Below the pieces are notes generated by a model. That model had not been told where the DNA came from. It was given only the letters and a program-made list of their open reading frames with translations, and searched no databases. The translations under genes were made by a program, and so were the position numbers. A stretch of 34,790 nt of DNA from JAJYSO01 sp964451785 (GTDB taxonomy: Bacteria; Bacteroidota; Bacteroidia; Flavobacteriales; Flavobacteriaceae), in contig CAYVJG010000032.1 of NCBI GenBank assembly GCA_964451785.1, positions 1 through 34,790 on the forward strand, written 5' to 3'. This document shows positions 7,689 through 16,155 of this stretch, in pieces. The stretch's first letter is position 1. Each line of letters starts with the position of its first letter.

Positions 7689-8870
7689 TTACTGTTTCTT
7701 CAAAGGATTAATAACGTAATTGAGACGTCCATTGGACAAGCGCACCACGGCTCGCCTATCGTTAAAATTCAAGGCCAAATCGTAAATCGGTGGAAGTACA
7801 AAATGGCCTTGCTTGTCGATATAGCCCCATTTAAGACCATTCTCTTCAGTGCTGATTTGTACGCCCAACAAGCCTTCGTGGTAAGTGTGATTAGAATCGT
7901 ACATCAAGCCGTATTTTGTTTTAAACGGAATCTTAGCAACTTGTTCGCCTTGTCTATTTTTCAACAACATATAGCCGTCACTATTATCCGATTTCTGACC
8001 GCGTATCTGAATGACACAAACCCCGTCGGAATATGGAAACGGATAGGGATTATTGCCGTATTTTGCCGGAATAATTACCTCGCCAGCTTTATTGATAAAC
8101 CCCATTTTTCGCCCCACCATAAATTGCAGCATCCCCTCAGAAAAACCTTCACGCCATTCGGGTTTTTGATTGGGAGAAAAGGTGTGTATAACGGCGCCGG
8201 TAGTATCGATCATCTTCCAAACCCTTCCGGAAGGAATTTCTTCAGCCACCAAGGCAACGCCATCTGAAAAATCGAGGGCAATATCAAATTGAAAGGGAAT
8301 CACTAAGTCGCCATTTTTATTTAAATAACCATAGGCTCGATTTTGATGCACCCGTAATCGCCCACTGTGAAAAGAAACCGGGTGTTTTTGATAGTAGCTA
8401 TTACCATATTCCAGAGCGATCTTCTGCGTAAATGCTTTTCCGCCAAACATTTTTTGGCCTTTTTTATTAATGACCCACCACTGCTCTCCCTGGCGTACCA
8501 AAGCACGGTTGTTTGAAAAATCCATTACCTCATCATAGCGACAAGGAATGACTATTTTTCCGGTTTTATCCATATAGCCATAACGATAATCGCCATCAAC
8601 TTCCTGCTCTACCCAAGCGCGACCACAATGGAAATTCCCCGCTTCTTCAAAAGCTGTTGTCAAGACCAATTCCCCTTGGGTATTGACAAAACCAATACTG
8701 TCATAATCAATAACAACCCGCGCCAAGCTGTCTGAAAAATTACTGATGTTTGAGAATTGATTGTCGAGAGGAAAGAGGTATTGTGCCGACTGAGCACGAC
8801 TTACGACCGGCGACAGTAGCAGAATTATGCCGACAATACAAAACCAGTGTAAGGAATTTATAGTACGCAT
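7689..8870 (-). CDS. Secreted WG-repeat protein, 393 aa
   Basis: A signal peptide ends at about residue 26 (VVSRAQ). The mature protein is made of WG repeats throughout: clear ones are YGYMDKTGKIVIPCRYDEV, YGYLNKNGDLVIPFQFDIA, MGFINKAGEVIIPAKYGN and WGYIDKQGHFVLPPIYDLA, with weaker ones between. It lies between the GLPGLI lipoprotein gene (87-base gap upstream) and the GLPGLI-WG fusion gene (2-base gap downstream), so the three form one leftward unit. WG repeats are often found in exported Bacteroidetes proteins of unknown ligand; I cannot assign a partner beyond co-expression with the GLPGLI proteins. Confidence 0.85.
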   Translation of the reverse strand: MRTINSLHWFCIVGIILLLSPVVSRAQSAQYLFPLDNQFSNISNFSDSLARVVIDYDSIGFVNTQGELVLTTAFEEAGNFHCGRAWVEQEVDGDYRYGYMDKTGKIVIPCRYDEVMDFSNNRALVRQGEQWWVINKKGQKMFGGKAFTQKIALEYGNSYYQKHPVSFHSGRLRVHQNRAYGYLNKNGDLVIPFQFDIALDFSDGVALVAEEIPSGRVWKMIDTTGAVIHTFSPNQKPEWREGFSEGMLQFMVGRKMGFINKAGEVIIPAKYGNNPYPFPYSDGVCVIQIRGQKSDNSDGYMLLKNRQGEQVAKIPFKTKYGLMYDSNHTYHEGLLGVQISTEENGLKWGYIDKQGHFVLPPIYDLALNFNDRRAVVRLSNGRLNYVINPLKKQ

Positions 8871-8957
8871 TTTATCTTATTATTTTGGTCATTTGTCGTG
8901 CTGTTCCCTTTGTCCGTAAAGCTAGTTTACACACGCTTACTATTAATTCACAGGGAT

Positions 8958-9728
8958 TTAATCGCTTTTTTTAACGTCCTTTATACTCCTAATTTTAGCA
9001 CTATCCGGCGGGTAATAAGCAGATTCCTTTAGTGGTATCTTTTTAATGCTTACCACTTTAGTAATGAATTTAAGGTATTCATCGTCATCTTTAATGTTGG
9101 GATTGCCATTATCGGCTAGCAGCACAATCTTTAAAGGTAATCCCGGCAAATGCACTTTCGCCAGTGGAAATAACATACGTTGCAAACCTTCTTGTGCAAA
9201 CCAATAAGGAAGATCCGGGGCATACCATAGGATGACTTTTCCCTCACCTATTTTATTGTCCATATGGTAGGTCAATTTTTCAGCCTTTACCCCAAAAATG
9301 GTTTTTTCACTATCGGGATAGTGCTTCGCATTTGGGATTTCTTTTAGAGGCTGTCGGTAAGGCATTTTATCCGTCGATTTTATAAATAAGGCATAAGGGA
9401 TTTGGTAGTAGTTTTTTCCTTTCGCGCAATACACAATGGAATCTCTGCGGTTAATAATATAACGATTTATAATCGACCGTTCATTGATTTCCTCATACAT
9501 TAAGTTAATGCGAAGTAAGTCCTTTGAAAGAAGCACTTTTTTAGGCGCCATAAACGATTTATCATTGAGCTCTTGCGCATCTTCTACACTGGACTGTGGG
9601 GCGCCCGGCAATACCTTCACTTCGGTATCATAAACAATTTTCCAGGCTTCGGTCGGTTGCTTTTCCTGTGTGCAAGCGGTAAAACTTAACAAGGAAGTTA
9701 AAAGGGAAATGAGAAGTAGTTGTTTCAT
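8958..9728 (-). CDS. GLPGLI-like lipoprotein, 256 aa
   Basis: A short hydrophobic signal ends in FTAC, an acceptable lipobox, so Cys19 should be lipid-modified. The body resembles the GLPGLI family: AWKIVYDTEV, INRRDSIVYC and LPGLPLKIVL, the last close to the family's naming motif. The same landmarks in the same order occur in residues 25-230 of the 1015-aa GLPGLI-WG protein downstream, so the two are paralogues. It heads the leftward unit 9728-4639. Upstream are a near-consensus -7 box (9763-9770) and the variant direct-repeat operator (9805-9821). Role unknown; an envelope function is inferred from the signal and family. Confidence 0.85.
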   Translation of the reverse strand: MKQLLLISLLTSLLSFTACTQEKQPTEAWKIVYDTEVKVLPGAPQSSVEDAQELNDKSFMAPKKVLLSKDLLRINLMYEEINERSIINRYIINRRDSIVYCAKGKNYYQIPYALFIKSTDKMPYRQPLKEIPNAKHYPDSEKTIFGVKAEKLTYHMDNKIGEGKVILWYAPDLPYWFAQEGLQRMLFPLAKVHLPGLPLKIVLLADNGNPNIKDDDEYLKFITKVVSIKKIPLKESAYYPPDSAKIRSIKDVKKSD

Positions 9729-9762
9729 ATAGAGTGTTGTTCGTTTTTAAATTTCTTCAGGA

Positions 9763-9770
9763 CAAAGGAA
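9763..9770 (-). promoter_or_regulatory. -7 box of the GLPGLI/WG operon
   Basis: On the minus strand the bases read TTCCTTTG, 7 of 8 to TAnnTTTG, about 35 bases before the ATG at 9728 and about 35-50 bases from the operator at 9805-9821. Confidence 0.4.
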
Positions 9771-9804
9771 CGATATTATGCTCATTATTGGATGAATTGA
9801 ACGT

Positions 9805-9821
9805 CTATAAAACGACTACAA
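9805..9821 (-). promoter_or_regulatory. Direct-repeat operator, site 2 (variant)
   Basis: Plus strand CTATAAAACGACTACAA: two six-base half-sites 11 bases apart, matching site 1 and site 3 in 14 of 17 positions. The leading ACGT resembles the GCGT before site 3. A third CTACAA lies at 9834-9839, off the 11-base register. It is upstream of the 256-aa lipoprotein gene. Confidence 0.5.
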
Positions 9822-9839
9822 AACCCAATTTTACTACAA

Positions 9840-11111
9840 TTAAGCATCCAATATTTCCGGCAGAAATTCTACCTGTTTTCCAGTCAAAGTTTCTATTTTC
9901 TCGGCATAATCGTCAAAACCACGGCAGAAAGCACTAAAAATGGACCGTCTATGTTCTTCTCCTTGTAACAGAATTTCCAAATCGGCACGACCGGCTCCTC
10001 TGGCCGGAAAGGTGTTTTGAATGTATATTTTTTCAATTTTATCAGCCTCATAAATCTTGGCAAAACGTCCGTTTGCAAAGCCTATCTTTTGGTTGTTATC
10101 GTCTCGCCAAATCAGCGGTTTTTCACCGCATAATTCGGTTAATTTTGGCGGCCGTCTTTTTATTTGTGCGTCTTTTTTATAATCGCCGGCGATGTAAATG
10201 TCATTTTGCAATACCTGATAGTCGCTGATCGCCATTTTTTGCTCGTAGATTTCATTCACTAAAACTGCAGGATAATCTCTGTTATTTTCAATAGTAAATG
10301 AGGTATATCCGGCTTCAAATCCATATTCGCTATCGTAGGTATAGCAAATACTGAGGTTCATTCCCCGCAACTCAAAAGGTGTGTGTTTTTGATCGTCGCG
10401 ATCCCAACCACGACCGGGTTGTAAACCAACCGCTTCAATAAAATGATTTTTGAGTTCCCGGTAGCTTTGGTCGGTATTGGTTGCCGCATAACACTTGGTA
10501 TGAAAATGCAAGACCGGAATATCTTCCCTGTTTTTGTGGATGATGGCTTGCATATTTTCCAGAATCACACTGCCAATACGAACGGGATAGTCAAAATCCA
10601 GGGTTTTGCTTCCAAAGGCATTCGGTTTGATTTGCACTCCGTTTTTTGTTCGCAATTCTTCCAGTGGCAAATCCCAAGCAATAAATTCTTTTTCGGGCGA
10701 TTGAATTTCAAATCCCTCCGTTATAGCTGAATGTGTTTCTTTTAAAATTGAATAGTTCTGTTTGTATTTTTTTCGCCAAATACAGACTTTTAAGGGCGCT
10801 TTGGCATCGACGTATTTCTCAAACAAATCATCAGCAAAGCCATACTTTTCCGAAAGCCGACGATATACGTCTTGAAAACCTTTATAGGTTGTTGCAATGT
10901 GATTTTGCCGCGACGAATTGGCTGTCATTACAAACAAATAGCTTTCCAAACGCGCGTTGATCACGAGATAAGCATATTCTGCCTTGTTCAGATCAAATTC
11001 ACAATTATACACCCAGTGCTCCCCGGTTGATTTTATGGTAGTTCCATCAATAATTTTGACTTCGCCATTTGAATTTTTAGCAGAACGGAATATATTTTTC
11101 AAAAAAGTCAT
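9840..11111 (-). CDS. Cytoplasmic protein of unknown function, about 423 aa
   Basis: I choose the ATG at 11111 (MTFLKNIFRSAKN); the longest frame begins 15 codons upstream at a TTG with no support. There is no signal peptide or membrane segment, which is unusual in this tract. The middle part has aromatic-rich strands (GMNLSICYTYDSEYGFEAGYTS has regular alternation). The C-terminal 60 residues (KIEKIYIQNT... LLQGEEHRRSIFSAFCRGFDDYAEKI) look like strands plus a closing helix, vaguely PH-like. It stands between the 439-aa gene (98-base gap) and operator site 2, so it may be the last gene of the 15.9-9.8 kb unit or have its own promoter. No family recognised. Confidence 0.75.
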   Translation of the reverse strand: MTFLKNIFRSAKNSNGEVKIIDGTTIKSTGEHWVYNCEFDLNKAEYAYLVINARLESYLFVMTANSSRQNHIATTYKGFQDVYRRLSEKYGFADDLFEKYVDAKAPLKVCIWRKKYKQNYSILKETHSAITEGFEIQSPEKEFIAWDLPLEELRTKNGVQIKPNAFGSKTLDFDYPVRIGSVILENMQAIIHKNREDIPVLHFHTKCYAATNTDQSYRELKNHFIEAVGLQPGRGWDRDDQKHTPFELRGMNLSICYTYDSEYGFEAGYTSFTIENNRDYPAVLVNEIYEQKMAISDYQVLQNDIYIAGDYKKDAQIKRRPPKLTELCGEKPLIWRDDNNQKIGFANGRFAKIYEADKIEKIYIQNTFPARGAGRADLEILLQGEEHRRSIFSAFCRGFDDYAEKIETLTGKQVEFLPEILDA

Positions 11112-11209
11112 TTTTCTTTTTTTAAAGGCTATTATTATGGCGGATTCAAATCGCAAATCAACCTACTCTACAGATGGTAATGTTCTTATAGCATACGTAC
11201 TGCTGTTGC

Positions 11210-12505
11210 TTATTTAATTTTATAGTAAAATCCGGCTAAAGAGGCCTGCGTCCCATATTTATGATCGTAACGCGGGGTCAATTCTGTAAAAATTACACGG
11301 GCAAAACCCTTGAAGAATCGGATTTGCATAGCCAATTTCGTTGAAGTGCCCATCAATTTTGCCTTAAAGTTAAGTTGTTGATTGTTTAAGGTCAGACTTT
11401 CCTCTCGGATAAAATAGGAGCGATAACTGTCGCTCTCGATTGTGTGTATTGTAAGTCGCACGCTGCCGTCGGCATTTTTTTGAACCGTCATCTGACTGGT
11501 TATTTTTCCTTGGTCAAAACTATATCTATATTTACCAAAAATACGGTCATTTTTAACCTGAACTTCAGTAGCAACGGTACTGGTGTCTTCTCGACTCAAT
11601 TTTATCGCACCGGCAATACCATCCTCGGCCGGGTGAATCAGGTAGCCTGCCATTTTTTGGCCGTTGGTACCGGTCATTAGTTTTTGAATCACTTCACCGG
11701 AATCGGTAAACTCGTATAAATGGAGCGAAGCATCTCGTTGGTTTTGGATATAGCCAATGATTTTATGGGGTTCCGATAGCGTTGGATAATTAATAGAACC
11801 AACAATCAATTGTTTATGATAGCGTCCGGATAAGGAGTCGTATTTATGATATTGCACGATCACAGGCGTCTTTTCATCTTTACTTTGTTGCATAAACCCA
11901 GTCCAATAGTAGGTCGCGTCAGACTTATGGGCTTTAATACGGTTTTTCGACTTTTTGGCCGTGCTGCTATTGCTCGCCGAAACCGGAGCAATGATCGGGT
12001 TTTTAAGGATGGTACTCCAGCGGGCAACCAAATCATCAGGCAACTTCGATTTTGAAGACCGCAGCGATAGCGAATGGAAAGTTGTTTTCGTCTCGACAAA
12101 AGCTACCAAGTATGACCCCGGTCCTTTTTTGTATTTATTAGGTTTCAACACCTTAAAAAGCGCAAAAGGATAACCGTCAGAAGTCTTCCCCTTTTCAAGT
12201 AATGAGACTTTCTTTCCATCTTTTTGGGGATGTAATCTTTTATTTACAATCTCTTGAAAACTCAGCTTGTTTTTGGCTCTATCTACGCTGAGTAGGATAG
12301 CCGCCTTCACCTTCTGTCCCTGATCGTTTTCAACAAACCAGCCTTGTATCCTCACGGTGGAATCATTTTTAAATCGATCCAACTGTTTTGTCCACTCATA
12401 TTCCTGCGGTAAATTTAGTCGTACCTTGTCCAGTCTGGTTTGTGCTTGTGCTATAAAACCACTGAACAAGAGGAGTGTGATGAATGTGATTTTTGAGTTA
12501 CGCAT
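11210..12505 (-). CDS. Secreted protein with repeated tract module, about 431 aa
   Basis: Three in-frame ATGs exist (12529, 12517, 12505). The third gives the best signal peptide (MRNSKITFITLLLFSGFIAQ, cleaved before QTRLD), while the first would overlap the stop of the upstream gene by 7 bases. The mature N-terminal half (about 160 residues) is unlike anything else here. After a Ser/Lys-rich linker, the C-terminal half is homologous to the whole mature 253-aa protein encoded at 13915-14676: YYWTGFM, IIGYIQNQ..LHLYEF, IFGKYRYSF and the ending SLAGFYYKIK line up with QCWQGKL, PLIGRKYS..LLYLNEF, ISGEYEYHY and TLEGIFYKIE. Probably periplasmic. Part of the operon running from 15377 or 15939. Function unknown. 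Confidence 0.8.
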   Translation of the reverse strand: MRNSKITFITLLLFSGFIAQAQTRLDKVRLNLPQEYEWTKQLDRFKNDSTVRIQGWFVENDQGQKVKAAILLSVDRAKNKLSFQEIVNKRLHPQKDGKKVSLLEKGKTSDGYPFALFKVLKPNKYKKGPGSYLVAFVETKTTFHSLSLRSSKSKLPDDLVARWSTILKNPIIAPVSASNSSTAKKSKNRIKAHKSDATYYWTGFMQQSKDEKTPVIVQYHKYDSLSGRYHKQLIVGSINYPTLSEPHKIIGYIQNQRDASLHLYEFTDSGEVIQKLMTGTNGQKMAGYLIHPAEDGIAGAIKLSREDTSTVATEVQVKNDRIFGKYRYSFDQGKITSQMTVQKNADGSVRLTIHTIESDSYRSYFIREESLTLNNQQLNFKAKLMGTSTKLAMQIRFFKGFARVIFTELTPRYDHKYGTQASLAGFYYKIK

Positions 12506-12522
12506 CGGACTATTCATTAATT

Positions 12523-13908
12523 TCACCATCTGGTTTTATTGAAATTTTCAGTTTTAAATTTACTCATATCGACTTTATTCTTCGTCAAAATTTCTTTGAT
12601 GACTTTCACAGCTTGTTCAAATTCTGCTTGGGTCATTCCATTGCATTTTGCAGCGGTGACGTACAATTTGAAGCCTTTTACCGTGTCGAAAATTTTACCA
12701 AATTGTTTTAAACTCGGAAAAGCATTGTTGATTCTTGCCGGTAATGAGTCGCTCTCTTTATAAGCCACACCCCAACTTATGCGCATTTTTTGCTGCGTAT
12801 TGGGAGTGACGGTTGTCGTTCTTTTGGGCAATTGGTTTTGACTGTCATACACCGTAAAATACAAGTAATTATAATCTTCGCCTTCAGGCAATCCAAAACG
12901 TGCGCTTTGTATAAATTGTGTTTGAGGCAAGACCACCATTGTACTATAGCCCAAGGAATCTTCGTGTTGTAGAAATTTTTCTACTTTATCAGCAAAATTT
13001 GCTTTTTGAAACATCAGAATGCCGGTATTATAATTGTTACTATCTGTTGGTAAATTGGGATAAAGTTGTGCCCTCGCCGTACTGTCATTGGTAAATAGAA
13101 AGACGCTGCCTTTGCCTTTCATCACCTCTCGTATGCGGTTTTTCTGCGTATCGAAGCGTTGATTGGTGTACTGTCGCATATCACGAATCGGGCGATCTTT
13201 AAACTTTTCGGCAATATCGGGAATACAGGTGCGGGCAAAAATCAATATTCCAACCGCTAAAGAGACAGGAATGGCAATTTTGCGCCCTGTTCGCTTCTTT
13301 GCTTTTTGCAGATTTTCACTGGCTTCTTCATAATTCCGTTTTTGGTCTTCGGCTTTTTGATGGTGTGTTTTACCATCAAATTTCGAAGAAGAAGACGCAC
13401 CGAAATGCTCCGTAATAGAATCCGATTCCTTTTCCGGAGCCATTGCGATGACAAAAGCATCAATAAAGGCCAAATAGGTGTGTATTTCTTTGTTATACTC
13501 CCTGATGTTTAAATCAAAACGAATTTTTCGTCCGTTTTTCAATCTTATTTTCATCGAGGGGGCCGGTTTGTCCATATTTATCCGGGTAAAGCCCGAAAAT
13601 ACACGGTAGTCGGCTATGTCTTGAAAACGAATTTCGCCAAACTGTTTAGAATGGAAACCGCCTTCAAAAAATTCAATTACTTCTACCTTGTTTTTATTGG
13701 CTTTAATCGCCTTGACAATGATATAAATCATCCCGCCGAAATATATGAGACCCAGGCTCCCGGAAATAGGGAATATCAAGTCCTCATCGATTTCATCTAA
13801 AATAAAAACCGAAGCAATAAGCGGCACGAGTCCGATGAACAACCAAGCAATCAGTCGAATGGTGTATTTTATAGTAACCGGGTAAAATGTAAATTTTTGA
13901 GTCTTCAT
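12523..13908 (-). CDS. Three-pass membrane protein of unknown function, 461 aa
   Basis: Two adjacent membrane helices lie near residues 14-36 and 43-66. A domain follows resembling a small PH-like fold often found after paired helices in bacterial membrane proteins (GGFHSKQFGEIRFQDIADYRVFSG through IRLKNGRKIRFDL). A charged linker and a third membrane helix (about 209-228) lead to a C-terminal domain of about 230 residues. By topology the PH-like and C-terminal domains fall on opposite sides of the membrane. It is 6 bases after the 253-aa gene and abuts the 439-aa gene, so it belongs to the operon. It could link the cytosol to the secreted products of its neighbours; that is inference. Confidence 0.8.
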   Translation of the reverse strand: MKTQKFTFYPVTIKYTIRLIAWLFIGLVPLIASVFILDEIDEDLIFPISGSLGLIYFGGMIYIIVKAIKANKNKVEVIEFFEGGFHSKQFGEIRFQDIADYRVFSGFTRINMDKPAPSMKIRLKNGRKIRFDLNIREYNKEIHTYLAFIDAFVIAMAPEKESDSITEHFGASSSSKFDGKTHHQKAEDQKRNYEEASENLQKAKKRTGRKIAIPVSLAVGILIFARTCIPDIAEKFKDRPIRDMRQYTNQRFDTQKNRIREVMKGKGSVFLFTNDSTARAQLYPNLPTDSNNYNTGILMFQKANFADKVEKFLQHEDSLGYSTMVVLPQTQFIQSARFGLPEGEDYNYLYFTVYDSQNQLPKRTTTVTPNTQQKMRISWGVAYKESDSLPARINNAFPSLKQFGKIFDTVKGFKLYVTAAKCNGMTQAEFEQAVKVIKEILTKNKVDMSKFKTENFNKTRW

Positions 13909-13914
13909 TTTAAT

Positions 13915-14676
13915 TTATTCGTCTTCTATTTTATAAAAAATTCCTTCTAAAGTGGCGTTGTGGCCGAAATAATAGCGGCAGGGCTCATCATTGATGTAGT
14001 TGACCTCCAAAAAGTCTTTGTAGAAAGTTCCTTTCATCACAATTTTACAATCTGAGTCCATGCCCACTTTATACACAAACTGATGGTTATCAATACGCAC
14101 CGTATCAGTAGAAACATAAGCTAGATTGTGCGCTGGTGCAGAGGTTACCGCACTGGCTTTAATGGTGATGTGATGCTCATCTAGTCGTTTGATGCGCCAG
14201 GTGCCTTGTGGTCCTTTTTCGCCATAGTGATATTCATATTCACCGGAAATATGCTGTGAATGAGTAGAAATCGACAGAGATGGCATAAGCGTATCTTGTT
14301 TTACAACAGCTACTCGATATTGCTCATCAGAATAAGGCGCATACCAATGTCCTGTGAGGCTGTCGCCTTGTGGGGTAAGCATCCAAACGCCTGTTATAAT
14401 ACCACCTTCTGTGAATTCGTTTAAATAAAGTAAGCCGCTCCTGCTATATTTTCTACCAATTAAAGGAATAGGTTTCTTGGCTTTTGTATTGAGATAGGTT
14501 ATTTCACCTACAATTAAATTTTTGTGTTTCTGAAAATGCAAGAACACCGGAATGTTTTCGCCGAGCTTGCCCTGCCAACACTGCTGCGCAGCATTTTGTA
14601 GCACCGATTTTTCTTGTGCGTGCAATGAAGGAGCGAAACACAGCATTAACAACAAGTAAATAAATACTTTTTTCAT
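13915..14676 (-). CDS. Secreted single-module protein, 253 aa
   Basis: A signal peptide ends at about residue 20 (SLHAQ). The mature protein is strand-rich and ends TLEGIFYKIEDE. Its whole length matches the C-terminal half of the 439-aa protein at 11210-12505, with conserved EFTxxGxI, LxGxW/AGxI, and xGxYxY landmarks. Two Cys (in QQCWQGKL and EPCRYYF) could form a disulfide. The gene is separated by 2 bases from the upstream gene and by 6 from the downstream one, so it is co-transcribed. I know no named family for the module; it may be a small beta-barrel or lipocalin-like fold, which is a guess from the strand pattern. Confidence 0.8.
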   Translation of the reverse strand: MKKVFIYLLLMLCFAPSLHAQEKSVLQNAAQQCWQGKLGENIPVFLHFQKHKNLIVGEITYLNTKAKKPIPLIGRKYSRSGLLYLNEFTEGGIITGVWMLTPQGDSLTGHWYAPYSDEQYRVAVVKQDTLMPSLSISTHSQHISGEYEYHYGEKGPQGTWRIKRLDEHHITIKASAVTSAPAHNLAYVSTDTVRIDNHQFVYKVGMDSDCKIVMKGTFYKDFLEVNYINDEPCRYYFGHNATLEGIFYKIEDE

Positions 14677-14678
14677 AA

Positions 14679-15377
14679 CTATTTATTTTTCGTATTCCTC
14701 CACAAGTTCAACATATCCTGATAGCGGTCGTAAATCTCCGATAAATGAGCCCCTAAGCCGTTTACCTTATTGGGAAATTCTTCAAAATATCCCCGCGCTT
14801 TATGGCTTCCCGAAATGGTAGCCATCAGCAATTTTGCAGCGATATCAATATTCTCTTCTCCCTTTTCGGGAGCGGGATTCAATGTTTCATAAGCCTGCAA
14901 GACCTGATGAATTTCAGCTGGTGAGTAAGTTGGTAATTCTTTGCTTATCCCATATTTTCTCACGGTTTGATTGTTTTTAAAATAAATATTATCCACTCGC
15001 CAGGGCGTGAGTTGAAATGCAAACTGTTTTCCTGTCGGCAAATATACCATTGTTTTCACCCTTAAGGTATCTTCCTTCATTTCAAAACGGCAATTGGAAG
15101 TGGCGCCCCAAGACCCGATAATCGAATCTTTCCCACATTCCGCCAAGACAAATTCGGAATAAGTTACAGGTTGAAAACGAGTGTTTTTATAACCACATAA
15201 CGCAATGGTTTTTCCGTTGGCAAACGAAAAAACAGTGTCAGTTTTAGTACCAGCCATCAGCGTTTTTGGACAATGGCAGTCGGTTTTTTTCTGCGCCAGA
15301 ACCGTGAAAGACAACAAAAGGAAACCCCATAGAAAAACAACGGATTTTCGTTTTGTATGTAGTGGTTTTGCTTTCAT
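14679..15377 (-). CDS. Secreted protein of unknown function, 232 aa
   Basis: A basic N-terminus precedes a signal peptide ending near TVLAQ (residue 29). The mature protein begins with a Cys-x-Cys (DCHCPKTL) and has more cysteines in the first 80 residues (ALCGYK, LAECGK, SNCRFE), which suggests disulfides outside the cytoplasm. The C-terminal third is helical. It is 2 bases upstream of the 253-aa gene and 70 bases after the lipoprotein gene 15448-15939, so it is either the second gene of that operon or the start of its own. No family recognised. Confidence 0.8.
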   Translation of the reverse strand: MKAKPLHTKRKSVVFLWGFLLLSFTVLAQKKTDCHCPKTLMAGTKTDTVFSFANGKTIALCGYKNTRFQPVTYSEFVLAECGKDSIIGSWGATSNCRFEMKEDTLRVKTMVYLPTGKQFAFQLTPWRVDNIYFKNNQTVRKYGISKELPTYSPAEIHQVLQAYETLNPAPEKGEENIDIAAKLLMATISGSHKARGYFEEFPNKVNGLGAHLSEIYDRYQDMLNLWRNTKNK

Positions 15378-15447
15378 AGTTGGTTGCCTATGGATAAACT
15401 TTTAATTTTGGCAGTGCATTTTGTTGTTTCAGATAAGCTTCAGTAGA

Positions 15448-15939
15448 TTAGCCTCGTTGCTGGTGCTTAGTCCTAAAATTGACTGCTGCCTGATTGATGG
15501 TTTGAGCCGTCTTTGAGAAGGTTTGGTTAATCTTTTTTAGCAAGTCAGCTTCTTTAATTGCCGAACTGCCATCGCCAGTCTTTCTGATTTTAATTAAATC
15601 AACGTATGCATTTTGAACAATATCCCGGTAACTTTTCAATCCTTCTAAAACCACATTTTTAAAGGTATCATCGCCCTTGAATGCCGGCATTTCGTCTGTT
15701 TGGGCAATAGCTGATTTAAGGTGTTGAGCCCAAGTTTGCCGCACTTCCTCTGCTTTTTCAAAATCTCCATTGGTCATTGCCGCATTCATCGCCTGCATAT
15801 CTTTGCTGTTTTGATTGAGCAAACGCATCAAATTGTTGTGATAGGTTTTCAAATTTTGCGCGCCTTGGCTGCAACTCATCAATAGAAAAGTGGCTAAGAT
15901 AACTGAACAGAGTCTACTTAATTGATGTATATTTTTCAC
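15448..15939 (-). CDS. Helical lipoprotein, 163 aa
   Basis: The signal ends in the lipobox LMSC (Cys23). The mature 140 residues are helical throughout (long Lys/Glu/Gln-rich stretches such as LLKKINQTFSKTAQTINQAAV), like small four-helix surface lipoproteins. It resembles in size and layout the group named LIC11966-type surface proteins, but I am not sure of that. It is the first leftward gene beside the TPR/HTH regulator, with a -7-like box (15979-15986) and the CTACAA operator array (16021-16070) between them. It probably leads the operon that continues at 15377. Confidence 0.8.
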   Translation of the reverse strand: MKNIHQLSRLCSVILATFLLMSCSQGAQNLKTYHNNLMRLLNQNSKDMQAMNAAMTNGDFEKAEEVRQTWAQHLKSAIAQTDEMPAFKGDDTFKNVVLEGLKSYRDIVQNAYVDLIKIRKTGDGSSAIKEADLLKKINQTFSKTAQTINQAAVNFRTKHQQRG

Positions 15940-15978
15940 TATTAAGAGCTTTAAAAATTTATAAAATCATTTACACTA

Positions 15979-15986
15979 CAAAGATG
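15979..15986 (-). promoter_or_regulatory. -7 box of the 163-aa lipoprotein gene
   Basis: On the minus strand it reads CATCTTTG, 7 of 8 to TAnnTTTG, about 40 bases before the ATG at 15939. Confidence 0.4.
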
Positions 15987-16020
15987 AATGACTTTACGTT
16001 CTCAGCCATAAGTTTCTTCT

Positions 16021-16070
16021 CTACTAAATGGCTACACGTATATTTAAGAGCGTCTACAAAGTGACTACAA
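16021..16070. promoter_or_regulatory. Direct-repeat operator array, site 3, between divergent genes
   Basis: CTACTA, CTACAC, CTACAA and CTACAA begin at 16021, 16032, 16054 and 16065: all in steps of 11 or 22 bases. The last pair, CTACAAAGTGACTACAA, is identical to 172-188. The array lies 35-90 bases behind the -7 box of the leftward lipoprotein gene and 60-110 bases behind that of the rightward regulator gene. One bound protein could therefore control both, including feedback on the regulator. Confidence 0.6.
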
Positions 16071-16129
16071 CCCCATAACCAACTCACAATAACACCATTA
16101 CAATTCAATACCATTCCTATAAGAACACT

Positions 16130-16137
16130 TATCTTTG
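16130..16137 (+). promoter_or_regulatory. -7 box of the TPR/HTH regulator gene
   Basis: TATCTTTG is a perfect TAnnTTTG box, 19 bases before the ATG at 16156. It also shows that a TTG start at 16135 would lie inside the promoter. No clear -33 box is present. Confidence 0.65.
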
Positions 16138-16155
16138 TGTCAACCAAAAATCATT

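Noticed and set aside
8915..8938. Possible fourth operator before the 393-aa WG gene
   Set aside because: Only a weak resemblance (GTGTAA and CTTTAC, 11 apart); too few matches to separate from chance, and the gene can be read from the operon promoter upstream of 9728.
12506..12529. Earlier start codons of the 439-aa gene
   Set aside because: They would put extra polar residues before the signal peptide and overlap the upstream stop codon; the ATG at 12505 gives a standard signal peptide.
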